DNA of 64,000 nt from Diphasiastrum complanatum (GCA_029204225.1 CM055098.1:54696282-54760281), one strand, 5' to 3'. Shown: positions 23,885 through 36,312, counted from the first letter of the stretch. Translations and numbers: made by a program. The notes: a model not told the origin generated them from the sequence alone.

Positions 23885-24670
23885 GGCAAGGTTGGTGGCA
23901 AAAGGATATGGTCAAGAACATGGCATTGACTATGATGAAACCTTTGCACCTGTGGCAAAGATGGTAAGCATTCGGGTCATCATCTCTCTTGCTACTCTTT
24001 ATGGATGGGATCTATGGCAATTGGACATTACAAATGCATTTTTGAATGGTGATCTTGAGGAGGAAGTGTACACGGAGAAACCTGAGAGCTACATTTCACC
24101 TACAAAGCCAATCATGTGTGTCTTCTACAAAAGAGTTTGTATGACCTTAAGCAAGTGTGAGAAATTCAACTAGTTTAGACATATTTACTAAATTTCTATA
24201 TTTGGCAATTGAGGCCAAACTTTCATATTAGACTTAGATGTTGACTGTTCAAAGTTATATTAACGTTCGTCTCGTCTTCTCAAAGACCTCCTCGGTCTAA
24301 GGTGAGAGGTGCTTTTGAGTTGCTCTGGTCGAGTATCTTGGGGATTCGTCAGCATTAGCCAACAACTATGCTGGAGATATAATGGATAGGAAATCCATTA
24401 GTGCACATTGTATTTTCATAGGTGATGGAGCTATATCATGGATGTCAAAGAAACAAGCCACTATTTCATTGTCATCTAGTGAGACCGAGTACAAAGCTCT
24501 TACACATTGCACAAAGGAGATGGTATGGATCACGAGGATGATCAAGGATCTTCACTTGCTGGATTTTTCAGAGAGCCCAATCATCTTTGTGACAACCGAT
24601 CAGCCCAAAACTTGGCAACCAATCCTATCTTTCATGTTAGGAGCAAGCACATTGCCTGAAATGCAGCTAT
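23862..24670 (+). pseudogene. Copia RT and RNase H fragment, plus strand
   Basis: From 23877 the plus strand encodes [29 protein letters not shown] and [17 protein letters not shown], i.e. the N-terminal RT motifs with the first catalytic Asp. The YVDD box is lost in a deletion around 24150-24360. From 24384 RNase H follows: DRKSISAHCIFIGDGAISWMSKK and SLSSSETEY, where the family has SSTEAEY. The end is truncated near 24670. It is close in sequence to the intact element at 38502-44659, so it is the same broad lineage. It abuts the minus-strand copia with no spacer, which points to a rearrangement or an insertion scar. Confidence 0.85.
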
Positions 24671-26146
24671 CCACCATATGTGATTTTTCGATTGAACTAA
24701 ATGTGCTATCATTGGTATGTGATATTTTGTTCATCAAAGTGATATTCACCCGTTCTAGCTTTTGATCACCTTTGATGATTTCAGATTCGTCTACTTTTCT
24801 CACAATAATCAACTTTCCATTTGTTTGATGTTCATGTACTTCGTAGAATTGAATAATGTATTTTAAGACATTTTAGACATCAAGAAAATTATTATTGCAA
24901 TGGTTGTATTTAAGTTCACCACTTTCAGATTTGTATGAATCATTTATATGAAATGGTTGGCCAACAACTTTAAGCATTCCCTCGTTGGAATAATTTCTTG
25001 CTAATTTTACTCGATATGGACGAGGAGGATAAGTTTTCTTAATCTTCACTTGAGAGAATGCTTCTTGTATATTCTAAAAAATGTGGAATAAGCATTTCTG
25101 CTAATTCCAGCCTGATCACATTTGCATCCAAATAAGTTTGAATCTTACTCAAACTATTTGTGCAATCTCATTTTTCATTTTTTGAAATCTATCATTTCTC
25201 ATCATTGCTCTTGCTGACTTTCTTGGGAGAACATGACTTAAAGATTCTCCAATGCATGATCGATCTTTGAAATAGTCCTTTGCTACCAAGCATGAATCTC
25301 TCTCTAGGCCACTTGCAGCACGTGTGGGACAGCTCATTGTGCTTATCCTTATCAACACACATATCAAAGCCATATGACATTTAGTCTATGATAATACAAA
25401 TAAACAAACCAAAATTAAATACAAACAGACAAATGAAATAAACAATTTATAATCTAACATAGTTGAATGCTCAAATTCTTTTCTTCTGATTGCCGCTATG
25501 TACAGATAAATCATCAATGTTCCTCTTCGATACTCTTTTTCTTTTCTTTTTTATCATTGCCTTTTTGATCATTTCTCCATCAATAACAAATTTAAACTTT
25601 AGGATTGCAACTTCTTTAATGATTCTGAAATATCTTGGTTTGATCCCCGAAGACTTGTGATTGTAGTATTCAACTTCGATATAACATGCTTGAGTGCAAT
25701 GTTTTCATGACTAGTGTGCTGAACATAATGCTGCAATTGTTGATTAGCACAATGCAATTGTTCATTACCATTGGGCAAATGTTGAAATTGAGACTCAACA
25801 ATTTTGCATCATGCAAGCCAATGTCATGCAACCTTTGACAATATCCAAGTAATTCACTGTTTCCTTCACATACAAATTTGAGAAGATTACTAATGGACTT
25901 AAAATCTGGGCATAAACCGGTATTTGGATCTTCAGGATAAATTGATCCATCTACACACAAATCCGAATCGTACCTTACTTTTCTACTAGCTATGTCGTTG
26001 AGCTTATAATCCCGCCACAAAGATTTCAAAAGTACATATATTGCGCCCGCTGCATTTTTTTGCAGAGAGCATACCAAGATTTCAAACAATGCTCTCGTTC
26101 CATATTTTGCATAGGGCACACCAATGCTCATAATGCATCTAGGCAT
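24671..26146 (-). pseudogene. Unidentified decayed protein-coding region
   Basis: I do not recognise this gene. On the minus strand a 158-codon frame (26146-25670) includes DGSIYPEDPNTGLCPDFKS. After a frame change near 25800 the text becomes Gln-rich and coiled-coil-like (NEQLHCANQQLQHY) and then a Lys/Arg-rich tail (KKRKRVSKRN) ending KKRI and a stop near 25465. Further along, GESLSHVLPRKSARAMMRND (about 25250-25190) and KKTYPPRPYRVKLARNYSNE (about 25050-24990) look coding but sit in different frames. The composition and the long near-open frames argue for an old host gene or a gene fragment captured by a transposon, not for random DNA. Introns may explain some frame changes. Function unknown. 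Confidence 0.35.
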
Positions 26147-26149
26147 GGA

Positions 26150-28070
26150 GAGAAGTTATTACCAAGCAAGTTCGTCTAATTAATATTTGAAGTTAACCAC
26201 ACTAGTTAGATGTTGGGTAAAATCGGAAATTCGGAAAATGGCAACCAAATGATACCAGTTTATATTCTCTCTCGACGTAGCCTCTCTCTAAAGTCAAATT
26301 TTTTAAAGGGCCCATTTTGAGCCCATCTTTTCCCTAATGATGAGCAACCCACTTTTTACAAGGGTGATTATGTTTTGGAGATGCAAAGTTTACTTCATAA
26401 TGGTCTTGTGGAAAAAGATCACCTTCTAAAATGTCTATTATATATAATGTTAATTATATATGTTTTTCAAATGCAGATTCTAGCTGCATAATGGTCATAT
26501 GAAAAAGCATCACTATACTTTATGCATTGGAATGAGCAGACATTCAGCTTGCTATGTAACTTGCTAGTACATTACATCATAAGCCCCAAGGTCATTAGAT
26601 ACCTGGGACTTCAAAGAATAAGCTCCATGACGATTTGCTCTACTGGTTGCTTTAGTGGATACATGCAACATTTGTTCAAACTTCATTCATTAGCAATCAA
26701 ATCCTTTCACTCGGTTTGTTTAAGTCCATGAACCACCATTATAAGCCAGGAGGTTAATTGGTACATCCAAGTAGCTGATCCTTTGCCGCAAATACATTTG
26801 TTATATTGTTGCCTGTCTTTTTCCATATACTATTTTGCGTTGAAGCGGAGCTCTCAGATTACAGGTGGGGACACTTTGCATGACTGCTATAATTATTTTC
26901 TATAATTGCCTTCCTTTTCAGAGTGCCTCTGAAGATGATCTGGATTTTGATTTTATTACAGTTTAATTTTTGAAGCTCCTAATTCGAAGCTGATATCCCA
27001 CTGTCAACGCCCAGCTTTGCTTTCCTAGAATTCCTGAGCAGTTGTACTCATTGATCAAGAAGCAGGGAACGGGATACATCTGATCACTGAAGGTAAGCAC
27101 GTCATGCGGTGTTCTAAGGATGAGTCTTGTGTGTTAGTGCGTGAAGATCAAGCACTTTCGGAAGAATTAGACATGAAGAGTTTCAAGCCCCAGCAGCAAC
27201 TATACCAGAAAAAGATATGGGTACTTAGATGGATAGGTTGCTCACAATGGAAGGTTGGTGCGATCTGCCAGGAGCCATCACAGTTCTGGACTGTGATCTC
27301 AAACTGCTTTAAGAAGAAGACAAGAAGCTCGGAAAACGCCGAGCCTTGTTTGACCTCTAGCAGCTCGTCGTTGTGGAGTATGCATGGGAATGAAAATAGA
27401 ATTCGTGAACGTTATGGCTGGTGGCCATGCTTATTTCCTTTAGGTACATATGTACATCTCGATCTCCATCTTTCTCTTTGGACTAAACATCAGAGTGAAC
27501 ACATAGTCCACGGTATAGTTCAAGCCTCAAGGTGGCCATGGTCTGTTTCTCCACCAAGTCTCTCATGAGTCTCTATGTAGAATTGGCTGGCTCTGCTTCC
27601 CTTCTTCCGCTGAAGTAATCGGACTGAGTTTACTCCTTGATTTGACAGGTTTTTCAAATAGGAAGAGTGATCCAAGGACTGCAGCGCTAGCGGCTGGAAT
27701 GACATCTGATGTAAGGCTTGTGATCATTTAGAACTAGCAACTTAGCTAAAAAGAATACTTATTGCTGCTAGTTAAGGTGAAATACATTGTTATTGCTGCT
27801 ATGAAATAGACCTTCCGGCTTTCTGAACAACATTATTTTTCAGCCTGCAATTGACCTGTGCCATGTACTTGATCTAATTCTTGTTCATCGTTATAGCAGC
27901 AGGAGCTGCAAAGCCATCCCTCAAACTATTCTACTCCGATGGTACAAGCAAGATCATTTGAACATGGTCCTGTAATCAAACCCGGGCCAGGTCCTCATCC
28001 ACATTAATATCTGAAGTAGCACGGGATGCAACGAGAAAAACTTTCAGCATTTGCACTTTACGTCTGCAGA
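26150..28070. other. Intergenic stretch, nothing recognised
   Basis: Several short open frames, the longest 154 codons at 27104-27568 on the plus strand. None has a recognisable domain. Confidence 0.4.
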
Positions 28071-28076
28071 GATTAG

Positions 28077-28371
28077 ATATCAGAATTAAAAGAGAAACAG
28101 ACACTGAAAATTCACACTTTCAAAGAATAGATGGATGCAGTCTTCCTATATGGTCGCTAGACTGTAGCTGTATGTATGATCGATATCAAGTAGATTTGCA
28201 ACTGCTGCGGTGCTTGCTATTCTGAATATCAGAATTTAAAGGGAAATAGAGCACTGAAGATGTATACTTTCACAGAAGAGATGGATGCAGTCTTCCTACT
28301 ACAGTCCGTATGTAGACTGTAGCTGTATGATCGATATCAAGTATATTTGCAACTGCTGCTGTGCTTGCTAT
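28077..28371. repeat. Tandem duplication, period 149 bp
   Basis: ATATCAGAATT starts at 28077 and 28226. Both copies contain GATGGATGCAGTCTTCCTA, GACTGTAGCTGTATG, ATCGATATCAAGTA and TTTGCAACTGCTGC, and end TGCTTGCTAT. The copies differ by substitutions and small indels. Confidence 0.8.
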
Positions 28372-28380
28372 GGAGCCTAA

Positions 28381-28819
28381 ACAGCCATTGCAAACTTGTG
28401 TTTGAAAAGTCTGAATAGTATAAAATCCATAAACTTCTTTGCATTGATGTTTAAACTCAATAATATTTGATTTCTATAGACGCATCCTCTGCATGACATT
28501 TTTGCCTGCCGATGCCATTTCAAACTTCCATTTTGTGAAAGATACTTACACTTATCATGGTATGTTTTGCACTCATGTTTAGTTTTGATCATATAAAATA
28601 GTTACCTAACATTGTTTGAGTTATTGTGTGCACTTTATTAAATAGTGTACACCACACCAAAACATGAATGATTATGAATTTTTTTTTAGAGGTTGTATGT
28701 AACACGAGAACTTGAATATCATTAGGTTTCAACAAAATCTACCTTATCCATCTAAACCTTTCAAGTGCTTAGTGTAGTTGTCTTGCAATAGTACAAATGG
28801 CTAGTTACAGATCTCCACC
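28381..28819. other. AT-rich spacer, nothing recognised
   Basis: Short AT-rich stretch between the 149-bp tandem duplication and the left inverted LTR arm; no coding or repeat signal beyond poly-T patches. Confidence 0.4.
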
Positions 28820-29560
28820 TTGAACTCCAAACCTTTTCGCACTTTTCGCAAAAGTCAAATTCAAGAGGGAGTTTTGAAGTGCGAACTTCCAAACTCCTCC
28901 GCAGTTTTCACCCTTTTCGCAAAAACAAATTTTGCAAGGTCTAAAGCCACCAAACCAGCCGCCAAGCGACAGTGACAGACAACTGCCTAGATAACTAATC
29001 ATATTGTTAAGACAAAGATCTTGTTTACAATAATGATTACAAGAATATATCAACACAATATAGTGTGCATTGGTGCCAGCTTGTCGAATGTATGCAACAG
29101 AATAGTGAGTTATCTAGAAGTATGTCGTTTATTAGAATAATTAGTAGACATCCATGTAGTGTAGATCAGATGCTAGAACATGGCCATGAAGCCTTGATTT
29201 CGTAGTCTAGATTGAATAGTTCATCTCATCCTCTGGTAGCGCTTGAGTGCAAGTAGTTTACACAGAGTTTCGAAGGATATGACTAATCTTGAAACTGTAG
29301 TGTATTTTCATTTTGATACAATAAATCTGAATAGAATTTGTTAACTGAAATCTATGGTGTATTATCTTGCTGATTTATTCTGATGTTATACAATGATGTA
29401 TGATCTAAGCTTGTGTACAAACTCAAAGGGAACTAAATGGTGACCTAACAACATCTTGATTAAGGTCTGAGTCTTGTTGGATAAGGCTTCCACACTTCCT
29501 TGGTGTAGGTGTTTGCAGGTGGAGCATAAGGGCCTATGAGCCCCACTATTCGCATTCACT
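28820..29560 (+). repeat. Copia LTR, left inverted arm
   Basis: This segment matches the reverse complement of about 30320-31080. Shared landmarks include TTCAAGAGGGAG, AAAGCCACCAAAC, AGATCAGATGCTAGAACATG, CTCATCCTCTGGTAGC and GTGTTTGCAGGTGGAGCATA. A gag-like region follows on the plus strand, so it appears to be a 5' LTR of a plus-strand copy. Exact ends are uncertain. Confidence 0.75.
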
Positions 29561-29611
29561 CAGAGGTCTCATAGCATCTGGGAACTAGAAACAAGGAAAT
29601 GACCTACAACA

Positions 29612-30240
29612 ATGGCGACCAATCTGCAACAAGAGGTTGTGAATGTGTTTGATGGTAGCAAATGCCACTCAAGGGAGAAGGCCTATGCAACGTAGTAGAA
29701 GGATTAGAGGAGCAACCACAAGTAGATGTCGTGGAGTGAGAAAAGAAAAATGATAGAGCCATGGTGCTCATCATCTTATCTCTAGTTGAAGATGTGCTGA
29801 TGACTACAATGGATTGTGAGACCAGCCATGAAAATGTGGCAGAGGTTGCAAACTAAGCACGAGCAGAAGGCTGGTGCAGAGAGCTTGAATCCCAATAATC
29901 AGCTACTCAACAAGCATACTAGCAAAAGAAGAGCATCTTTGATCAGCTAGCAGCTACGAATTAGAACTATGCAACTAGAGCAGCAGTTCTTGCACTTCAT
30001 CAGAATTCTTCCACCATCTTTCCATAATCTGAGGTCTATAGTCATGAGGGCTCCAGATATGACATAATGGTGTTGTGAAGGTTGTGGTGAATCAGTTAAC
30101 CATGAGAGATCATCTCTAGGATGTAATTCTTACAAGGGTAACTCTTGATGGTAGAACTAGACTCATATGATGAGTGGAAGAATGTAAAGCAAGATAATGT
30201 TACTTTGTTCAAAAGCATGGAAGGAAGCGACTAAGAAGAT
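29612..30240 (+). pseudogene. Copia gag remnant
   Basis: An ATG at 29612 opens MATNLQQEVVNVFDGS. After stops, KNDRAMVLIILSLVEDVLM and a following WQRLQTKHEQKAG piece match the N-terminal half of a copia Gag in wording and order. Multiple stops make it non-functional. The zinc knuckle is not reached: the copy ends at about 30240, where the opposite-facing LTR begins. Confidence 0.6.
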
Positions 30241-30244
30241 TGGC

Positions 30245-31133
30245 TATAGGTTGAACAAAATATCAAACATGTTATACAATATACAAGGTGTGAAGCAAAC
30301 CTCTGAGTGAATGCAAGCAATGTCTCTCGAGTCCTTATGCTCCACCTGCAAACACCTGCGCCAAGGAAGTGCAGAAGTGTATCCAACAAGACTAAGACCC
30401 TGATCAGGACATTGTAGGTCACCATTCAATTCTCTTTGAGTCTATACACAAGTAAAGAAATTGAACATACATCATTGTTTAACAGCAGAATGGATCAACA
30501 AGATAATACACCATAGATTTCAGTAAACAAATTCTACTCAAAATTATTGTATCATAATGAAGATACACTACAATTTCAAGATTAGTCCTATCCTTCCAAA
30601 CTCTATGTAGCTACTTGCACTCAAGTGCTACCAGAGGATGAGATGAACTATCCAATCTAGACTATTGAATCAAGGCTTCATGGCTATGTTCTAGCATCTG
30701 ATCTACACTACATGGATGTCTATTGATTATTCTAATAATTGGCATACTTCTAACTAGCTCGCTATTCTTCTGCGTACAACACACTTCTACAAATGGCAAC
30801 CTTTGCCTTTCTTGCAGGTGCTAGTTCACACTACATAGTGTGTTGACATTTTCTTCTAATCATTGTTGTCAAGGTCTTTGTCTTAAAAATATGATTAGTT
30901 ATCTGTCACTGTCACATGGCGGCTAGTTTGGTGGCTTTAGATCTTGCAAAAAATTTTTTTGTGAAAACTGTGAAAACTGTGAAGGAGATTGGAAGTTCAC
31001 GCTTCAACACTCCCTCTTGAATTTGAATTTTGCAAAAAGTGTGAAAAGGTTTGGATTCGCACTTCAATGCTTGAACTTGATTGGTGTGAAAAATGCAAAG
31101 AATGTGAAGGGGTTTGAACTTCACACTTCAACA
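30245..31133 (-). repeat. Copia 3' LTR, right inverted arm
   Basis: The minus strand reads TGTTGAAGTGTGAAG from 31133; a second TGTTGAAG start at 31009 is preceded by the purine run AAGAGGGAG. The first 125 bases contain imperfect repeats of a TTGAAGTGCGAA...CCAAACC unit, so the true LTR start is one of these two. It lies downstream of the minus-strand pol at 31140-33876 and is inverted relative to 28820-29560. Confidence 0.7.
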
Positions 31134-31139
31134 CTCTTG

Positions 31140-33876
31140 CTTGAACTGAGAACTCCTTTAGCCAATGCCCATCTTCTATCTATGTCTCTCAAATGCTTGT
31201 TTGTCTAAAGCCTTCATTAGTATGTCAGTTGTCATGTCCCCTGTCTTGACATATTCAATTTGGATCTGCTTCTTCATTATCACATCTCTCACATGATGGT
31301 ATTTCAATGGAATATGCTTGGTTTAAGAATGGAAGACAAGATCCTGAGTTAGACAAATGGAACTCTGGTCCTCCATATACATTATGATAGGTTTACTCAG
31401 TTCCAACTCAAGTTCGCTTAGTTGTTCCCTCAACCAAACAATTTCATTTGCATTCTTTGATGTCGGTACATACTCTGTTTCGCACAATGATTGTTCCACC
31501 TGGGTCTATTTCCTGTAGACCCAGCTTATCGGCCCACCACACATCATAAAGCATCCACCTGTGATTGACTTACTGTCATCTCTTGAGTTGGCCCAGGTTG
31601 CACCATTGTAAGCCTTCAAAATGAATTCTTGCAAACTTAAGTAAGTTATGCCCAAGTTCGACCTCGTGCGGAGGTATTGGAGTACTCGTTTGGCTAGTTT
31701 CTAGTGATATACACCTGGATTACTAGAGAATTGTGCCAAGGCATAGACTGAAAATGCTAGGTCATGTCTGGTAAAAATGATCAGGTACATAAGACTTTCT
31801 ATCAGATTTTGATAAGGAATGTAAGCTCCTATTTATTGTCTGGATTATCCTGCTTTGAGAGTCTCACCCCAAGTGCCATTGGAGTGGCATTTCCTTCGCA
31901 ATCTAACATCTTGTAATCTGATACTTATTTGCATATTTATGTTGTGTGAGTTTGATGGTGCCCTCAGCCCTGTCACGATTGATCTCTATTCGAAGGAAGG
32001 TCTTGGCCTCTCCTAGGTTGGTAATTTCGAACTCATTCCAATCAACGGTTTTGTATCTTCGATCAAATGTAAATCGTTACTCAACATTAGACAATCATCC
32101 ACAAGTATTGCTAGAATTATGAATCTATTAGCTATTAACTTGACATACACATCACAATCTGTGTTGATTGCTCTAAAACTAATAAGCTAAAGATAGCTTA
32201 TGATCTTCTGATGCCATGCCCTTGAGGCTTGTTTAAGACCATAATTATACTTTTATGCCCTTGAACTTATAGACATGGTTCGGGAAGGGCAAACTTCTGA
32301 AGCCTTCAGGCTGTTTCATGAAAATCCCTTCCAGTAGGTCTCCATGCAAAAACGTTGTCTTGATGTCTATTTGGTGTATTTCTAAATTAGGTATAGCCGC
32401 ATAAGCAAACAAAAGTCTAATGCTAGACAATTTCACCATGGAAGAGAATGTCTCCTAAAAATCAACTCCACATTTCTGTGAATTTCTCTTGGTTACCAAC
32501 CTGGCCTTGTATTTTGTGATACTCCCGTTTGGTTTGGTCTTTCTCTTATAGACACATTTGTAGTCTATAGCTTTTCTCCCTTCAGGTAGCATCCATGTAT
32601 CATTCTTGCACATAGACTCAATCTCCTTATTCATTTCTTTCTGCCATTGGGTAGATTCAAGTCCTTCCAGTGCTTCTAAATATGATGCAAGCTCCACAGT
32701 CGTTTCTACAATTGTTTAATTCAGCATTCTCTGTGACCTTCTGCAAGGGTCTACGGAGTCTGGTTGACCACCTTGGTAGGTCGCAATTCAATGGTTCCAG
32801 ATGCTATTCAGTTCATTGATCTGGCTGCATCTAATGTTGAACAATGACTAGGTTGTTTGGTCAGGTTGTTGTTTTAGTCGCTCCCTCTTGGAAATGCCTC
32901 CTCATCAAACTTACATCTTGGCTAACTTGTATTCTCTTCGTCTCTGGATCTAGAAATCTATAACCGTATGAGTTTGTAGCATAGCCAATGAAAATCATTT
33001 ACTGTGATTTTTCATCGAGCTTGGATCTTTTGTCCTTAGGTATATGCATGTACGCCTTGCATCCAAAGACTGTTACATGACAAAGGTTAGGTTTTTCTCC
33101 TGTTCATGCTTCATAGAGAGTTTTGCAACTCACTATTTTTGTTATACTCATATTTTGAAGATAAACAATTGTTAAAATTGCCTCTGTCCAACTTGTGTCA
33201 TCATACATCTAGCAGCCTCCATGAGAGTTCGGTTCTTTTTTTCTACAACCCCGTTGTGCTAGCGCTGAGGTGTGAAGGAATCCCTTCATCTTGGCAAAAT
33301 TGTTTGAACTCTAAACTGGTGTATTTTCCACCATTGTCGGATCTCAATATTTTGGTCCTTTTCCTAGTCTGATTTTCTACAGATTTCTTGAATTCCTTGA
33401 ACACTGAAAAGGCTTCAGATTTCTGTTTTAAGAAGTATACAAAGGTCATGTGAGTCGGTCATCAATGAAAGTGATAAAGTACTTGGACTTAGAAATGGAT
33501 GGAACCTTCATGGGTTCACAAATGACATTGTGCACCAGTCTGAAGATTTCCTTTGCCTGAGCTCCTTTAAACTTGAATGGTTCACAATGTTGTATTTCCT
33601 TCAAGAACAACTAGCACAATCTGATTTTCTTCTCTATGATATTTAGACTCTCCACTATTATGTTCCTTGACATCCGATACAGTGAGCTCATGTTGTAGTG
33701 GCACATTTTCTTGTGCCAAAGCTTGTTTGCAACTTCTTCATCCAAGGCGGCCATGATCTGGTCTGTCAAACTAAGAACATGGTGTGATATGAATTGCCTC
33801 TTCTTTCAGCTGTTGCAGTGATCTAGTTTATTTCACTGTCCTTTATTTGACATTCACCACTATTGAAAGTCACAAT
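31140..33876 (-). pseudogene. Degenerate minus-strand copia pol, interrupted
   Basis: Traces from right to left: the integrase core with KILRSDNGGKYTSLEF (about 33350); a broken NGVVEKKNRTLMEAARCMM region (about 33210); the SKLDEK and FIGYATNS tail (about 33010); an RT start with YKCVYKRKTKP (about 32560); IDIKTTFLHGDL (about 32360), the first RT catalytic Asp; and RNase H-end motifs TKHIPLKYHHVRD (about 31290) and KALDK. Stops and frameshifts are common. The frame is interrupted at 33876 by the element at 33877-37480 and resumes at 37486. Confidence 0.8.
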
Positions 33877-34977
33877 TGTAGGAAATATGTGAGTAATGGA
33901 ATAGCGGAAACTTCCTACTTCCAATGCATGACTACGCGTATCAAAAATTGAACAAAGCATCAGTGATGGGAATCACGTCCAATCTTTAGCAACTAAATTT
34001 TGCTAGATACTAAGTGATTACATAGCCAAACATAAAGTATTGAATTCTAGGACAATTTCTACTAGTTACAAAAGCAATACAGAGATGCATGCAGACTGAC
34101 ACAAACTGAACGCAATAAGGGAATAGTATTGATTCAAAAAAACAAGATCAGATGCTAATGAGCACAAAACAATAGCGGATAGAAACTGTGCACTCTAAAG
34201 CTATCTTTGAGTACCTGAGAATAAGTCTGAAATAAGCAACTCTGTTGATAAGTAGTAGCGCAATAGCAACTCTAGAATAAATCTCTAAAAGATTGAGCTA
34301 GAATGCTTAAGAGAGTTCAAGCTTGAAAGCTTGATAGAGAGCTAACAACAATACTTTTTGATTGTGAATGATCTGCTTGATGAGAGCCAAGAAGCATCAT
34401 GTAATAACACTCAACTCCTTCACAATTCACAATTAATTATAATGAGATGTATGAACAACTGATTTATACTAAGTAATTAGGTCGTCAAATGCGACTGCCA
34501 ATTGGCTAAAGTCTGCTGGCATTCATCCAATTCTTCTCAAAAGTTGCTTGCTGATAAGTGGTGACAATTGGCCGTAAACAGTCTGTCTGCATAAATGAAC
34601 ATAAATTGCCAAAGGCAAAAAGCGACACTGCATTTTTACTCGTAATTCCTGACAAGCGAAAAATGCAAAATAGGGACACTGCATTTTTACACGAGATTCC
34701 TGACAGGCGAAAAATGCAAAAAACGTGACACTATAAATTTTGCTTGTATTTTTCACAGTGTTGATTGACTGTGGTGAAAAGGTGAAACTGTCGGGTTTTT
34801 GTAGAGAGAGAAACCCGACACTGTTGTCAAACTCCGTGTATTTCTGTAGACTCTGTAAAAAAACTTGTAATTCTGTAGATTGTATAAAAACACAGAAAAA
34901 TCCACAGAATTGAATAAATAGTTGGATGAAGATTAAAAACCAATTAGTCGATTAGTAGGAAGGAGAATAATCCAACA
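33877..34977 (-). repeat. 3' LTR of the deletion derivative
   Basis: Begins TGTAGGAAAT at 33877 and ends ATCCAACA at 34977 on the plus strand. It contains the 51-bp tandem repeat at 34624-34726. Confidence 0.88.
34624..34726 (-). repeat. 51-bp tandem repeat inside the LTR
   Basis: GACACTGCATTTTTAC starts at 34624 and 34675 and a third start GACACT follows at 34727. The same structure is present in the other LTR from about 37050 to 37146, so it predates the insertion. It lies toward the start of the LTR in element sense, where enhancer repeats are common. Confidence 0.8.
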
Positions 34978-34987
34978 CTTCCCCTTA
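34978..34987 (-). promoter_or_regulatory. Polypurine tract of the deletion derivative
   Basis: The minus strand reads TAAGGGGAAG, overlapping the RNase H stop codon, immediately before the LTR start TGTTGGATT. Confidence 0.7.
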
Positions 34988-36055
34988 ATCTGAATGCATG
35001 AATGCCTTGACCTTGAAACTTAGTCCTGCACAGAACTTTATGTGTGCATCCAAGCTTAATGCTTTGGTAAAAATATTTGCTGTCAGATCTTGCGTTCGAC
35101 AATACTGCAATCTGACCTCTTTGTCGAGAATTTTGCGTATGACATAGTGATACTTCAGTTCAATGTGCTTACTCCTAGAATGAAATCTAGGCTTCGTTGA
35201 CAAGACAATGGCACTTTGATTATCACAAAATGATAATGTCGGAGCATATTGATTCAAACTGATATCTGAAAGTAAGTTTCTCAACCAAATCGCTTCCTTT
35301 GTAGCTTGTGAGGCTGCAAATTACTCTGATTCTGTGGAAGATGGAGCTATCAAAAATTGCCTACGAGTGTTCCAGGAAATTGGACCATTGTTGAGGAAGA
35401 ATGTAAATCCGAAAGTGGATTTACGAGTGTCTACATCTCCTGCCCAACTTGCATCTGTAAAACCAATGAGTAAATTGAGTTTGTCATTATCGACTGCTCC
35501 ATAACAAATGCAAAAGTCCATAGTAGCTCAAAGATATCTCATGACTCTAATAAGAGCCTTCCAATGTGTTACACCATGGTGGTCATATACTGACTTAAAG
35601 AGCTAGCTATGTTTGGCCTGGTACAGATCATTGCGTACATAAGAGATCCTAATATTGAATGATAAGGATACTCACGCATCTGCTCCTTCTTTTGAATTGT
35701 TTGAGGACACTGAAGAGAATCATTATTCGACATCTTGAGTGTGAAGAATTTCCTTCGAAGATGTAGCTTAGTAGTTACGTCTCTCACATCATATAGTGAG
35801 ATCAGGATGTCCCAAACTTCTTTCGAAGTTTTAGCTTTAGCTATGAGGCCAATTTGAGTATATGACATATTGAGGATAATAAGCGCAAAAGCTTTACCAT
35901 CCTTTGATTTCCATTTTGAGTCTTTTGTGTCGTCTTTAGGTTTCACTTCGATACTCGTTGGCGATTAGCAAGGTCTTCATCTTAAATTTCCACAAATGAT
36001 AATTGGATCCATTCAGCTTGTCTGCGACAAGACCAGCTTTACTTTGAGGATCCAT
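34985..36055 (-). pseudogene. Gag to RT/RNase H fusion of the deletion derivative
   Basis: The minus-strand ATG at 36055-36053 opens MDPQSKAGLVADKLNGSNYH, a typical copia Gag start. A frameshift or stop near 35950 is followed by a 125-codon frame (35946-35569). In that frame gag text (SKEVWDILISLYDVRDVTTK, LRRKFFTLKMSNNDS) runs without interruption into the RT end (YPYHSILGSLMYAMICTRPN). RNase H follows in other frames: FTDASWAGDVDTRKS with the first catalytic Asp (about 35450), SSTESE (about 35325), FCDNQSAI and H-SRSKHIELKYH, ending HSD and a stop at 34985. Protease, integrase and RT palm are deleted. The in-frame join may be chance. No full-length product is possible now. Confidence 0.82.
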
Positions 36056-36312
36056 CTGAAACTTAGTCTGTCGATTGTATCGACGACCCTAATATGTAGT
36101 GATGCCAATAACAGAAAATCCATTTTTTGATACTGAAAGGATGAAAGAAATTGAAGAATATGATATCAATTTGATATCGCGAAAGATATCAAGTATTAGA
36201 GCTTTTCGCTCTGATATCGAAAGAGCACTAGGTCTTGATAGAGATCACAAGTCTGATACCATGACAGTTTAGATAAAGAAGTAGTGATCTAGCACTGATA
36301 CTATGATAGTAT

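Noticed and set aside
27104-27568. 154-codon plus-strand open frame
   Set aside because: No recognisable motif, no start context or neighbouring exon, and composition like the flanks.
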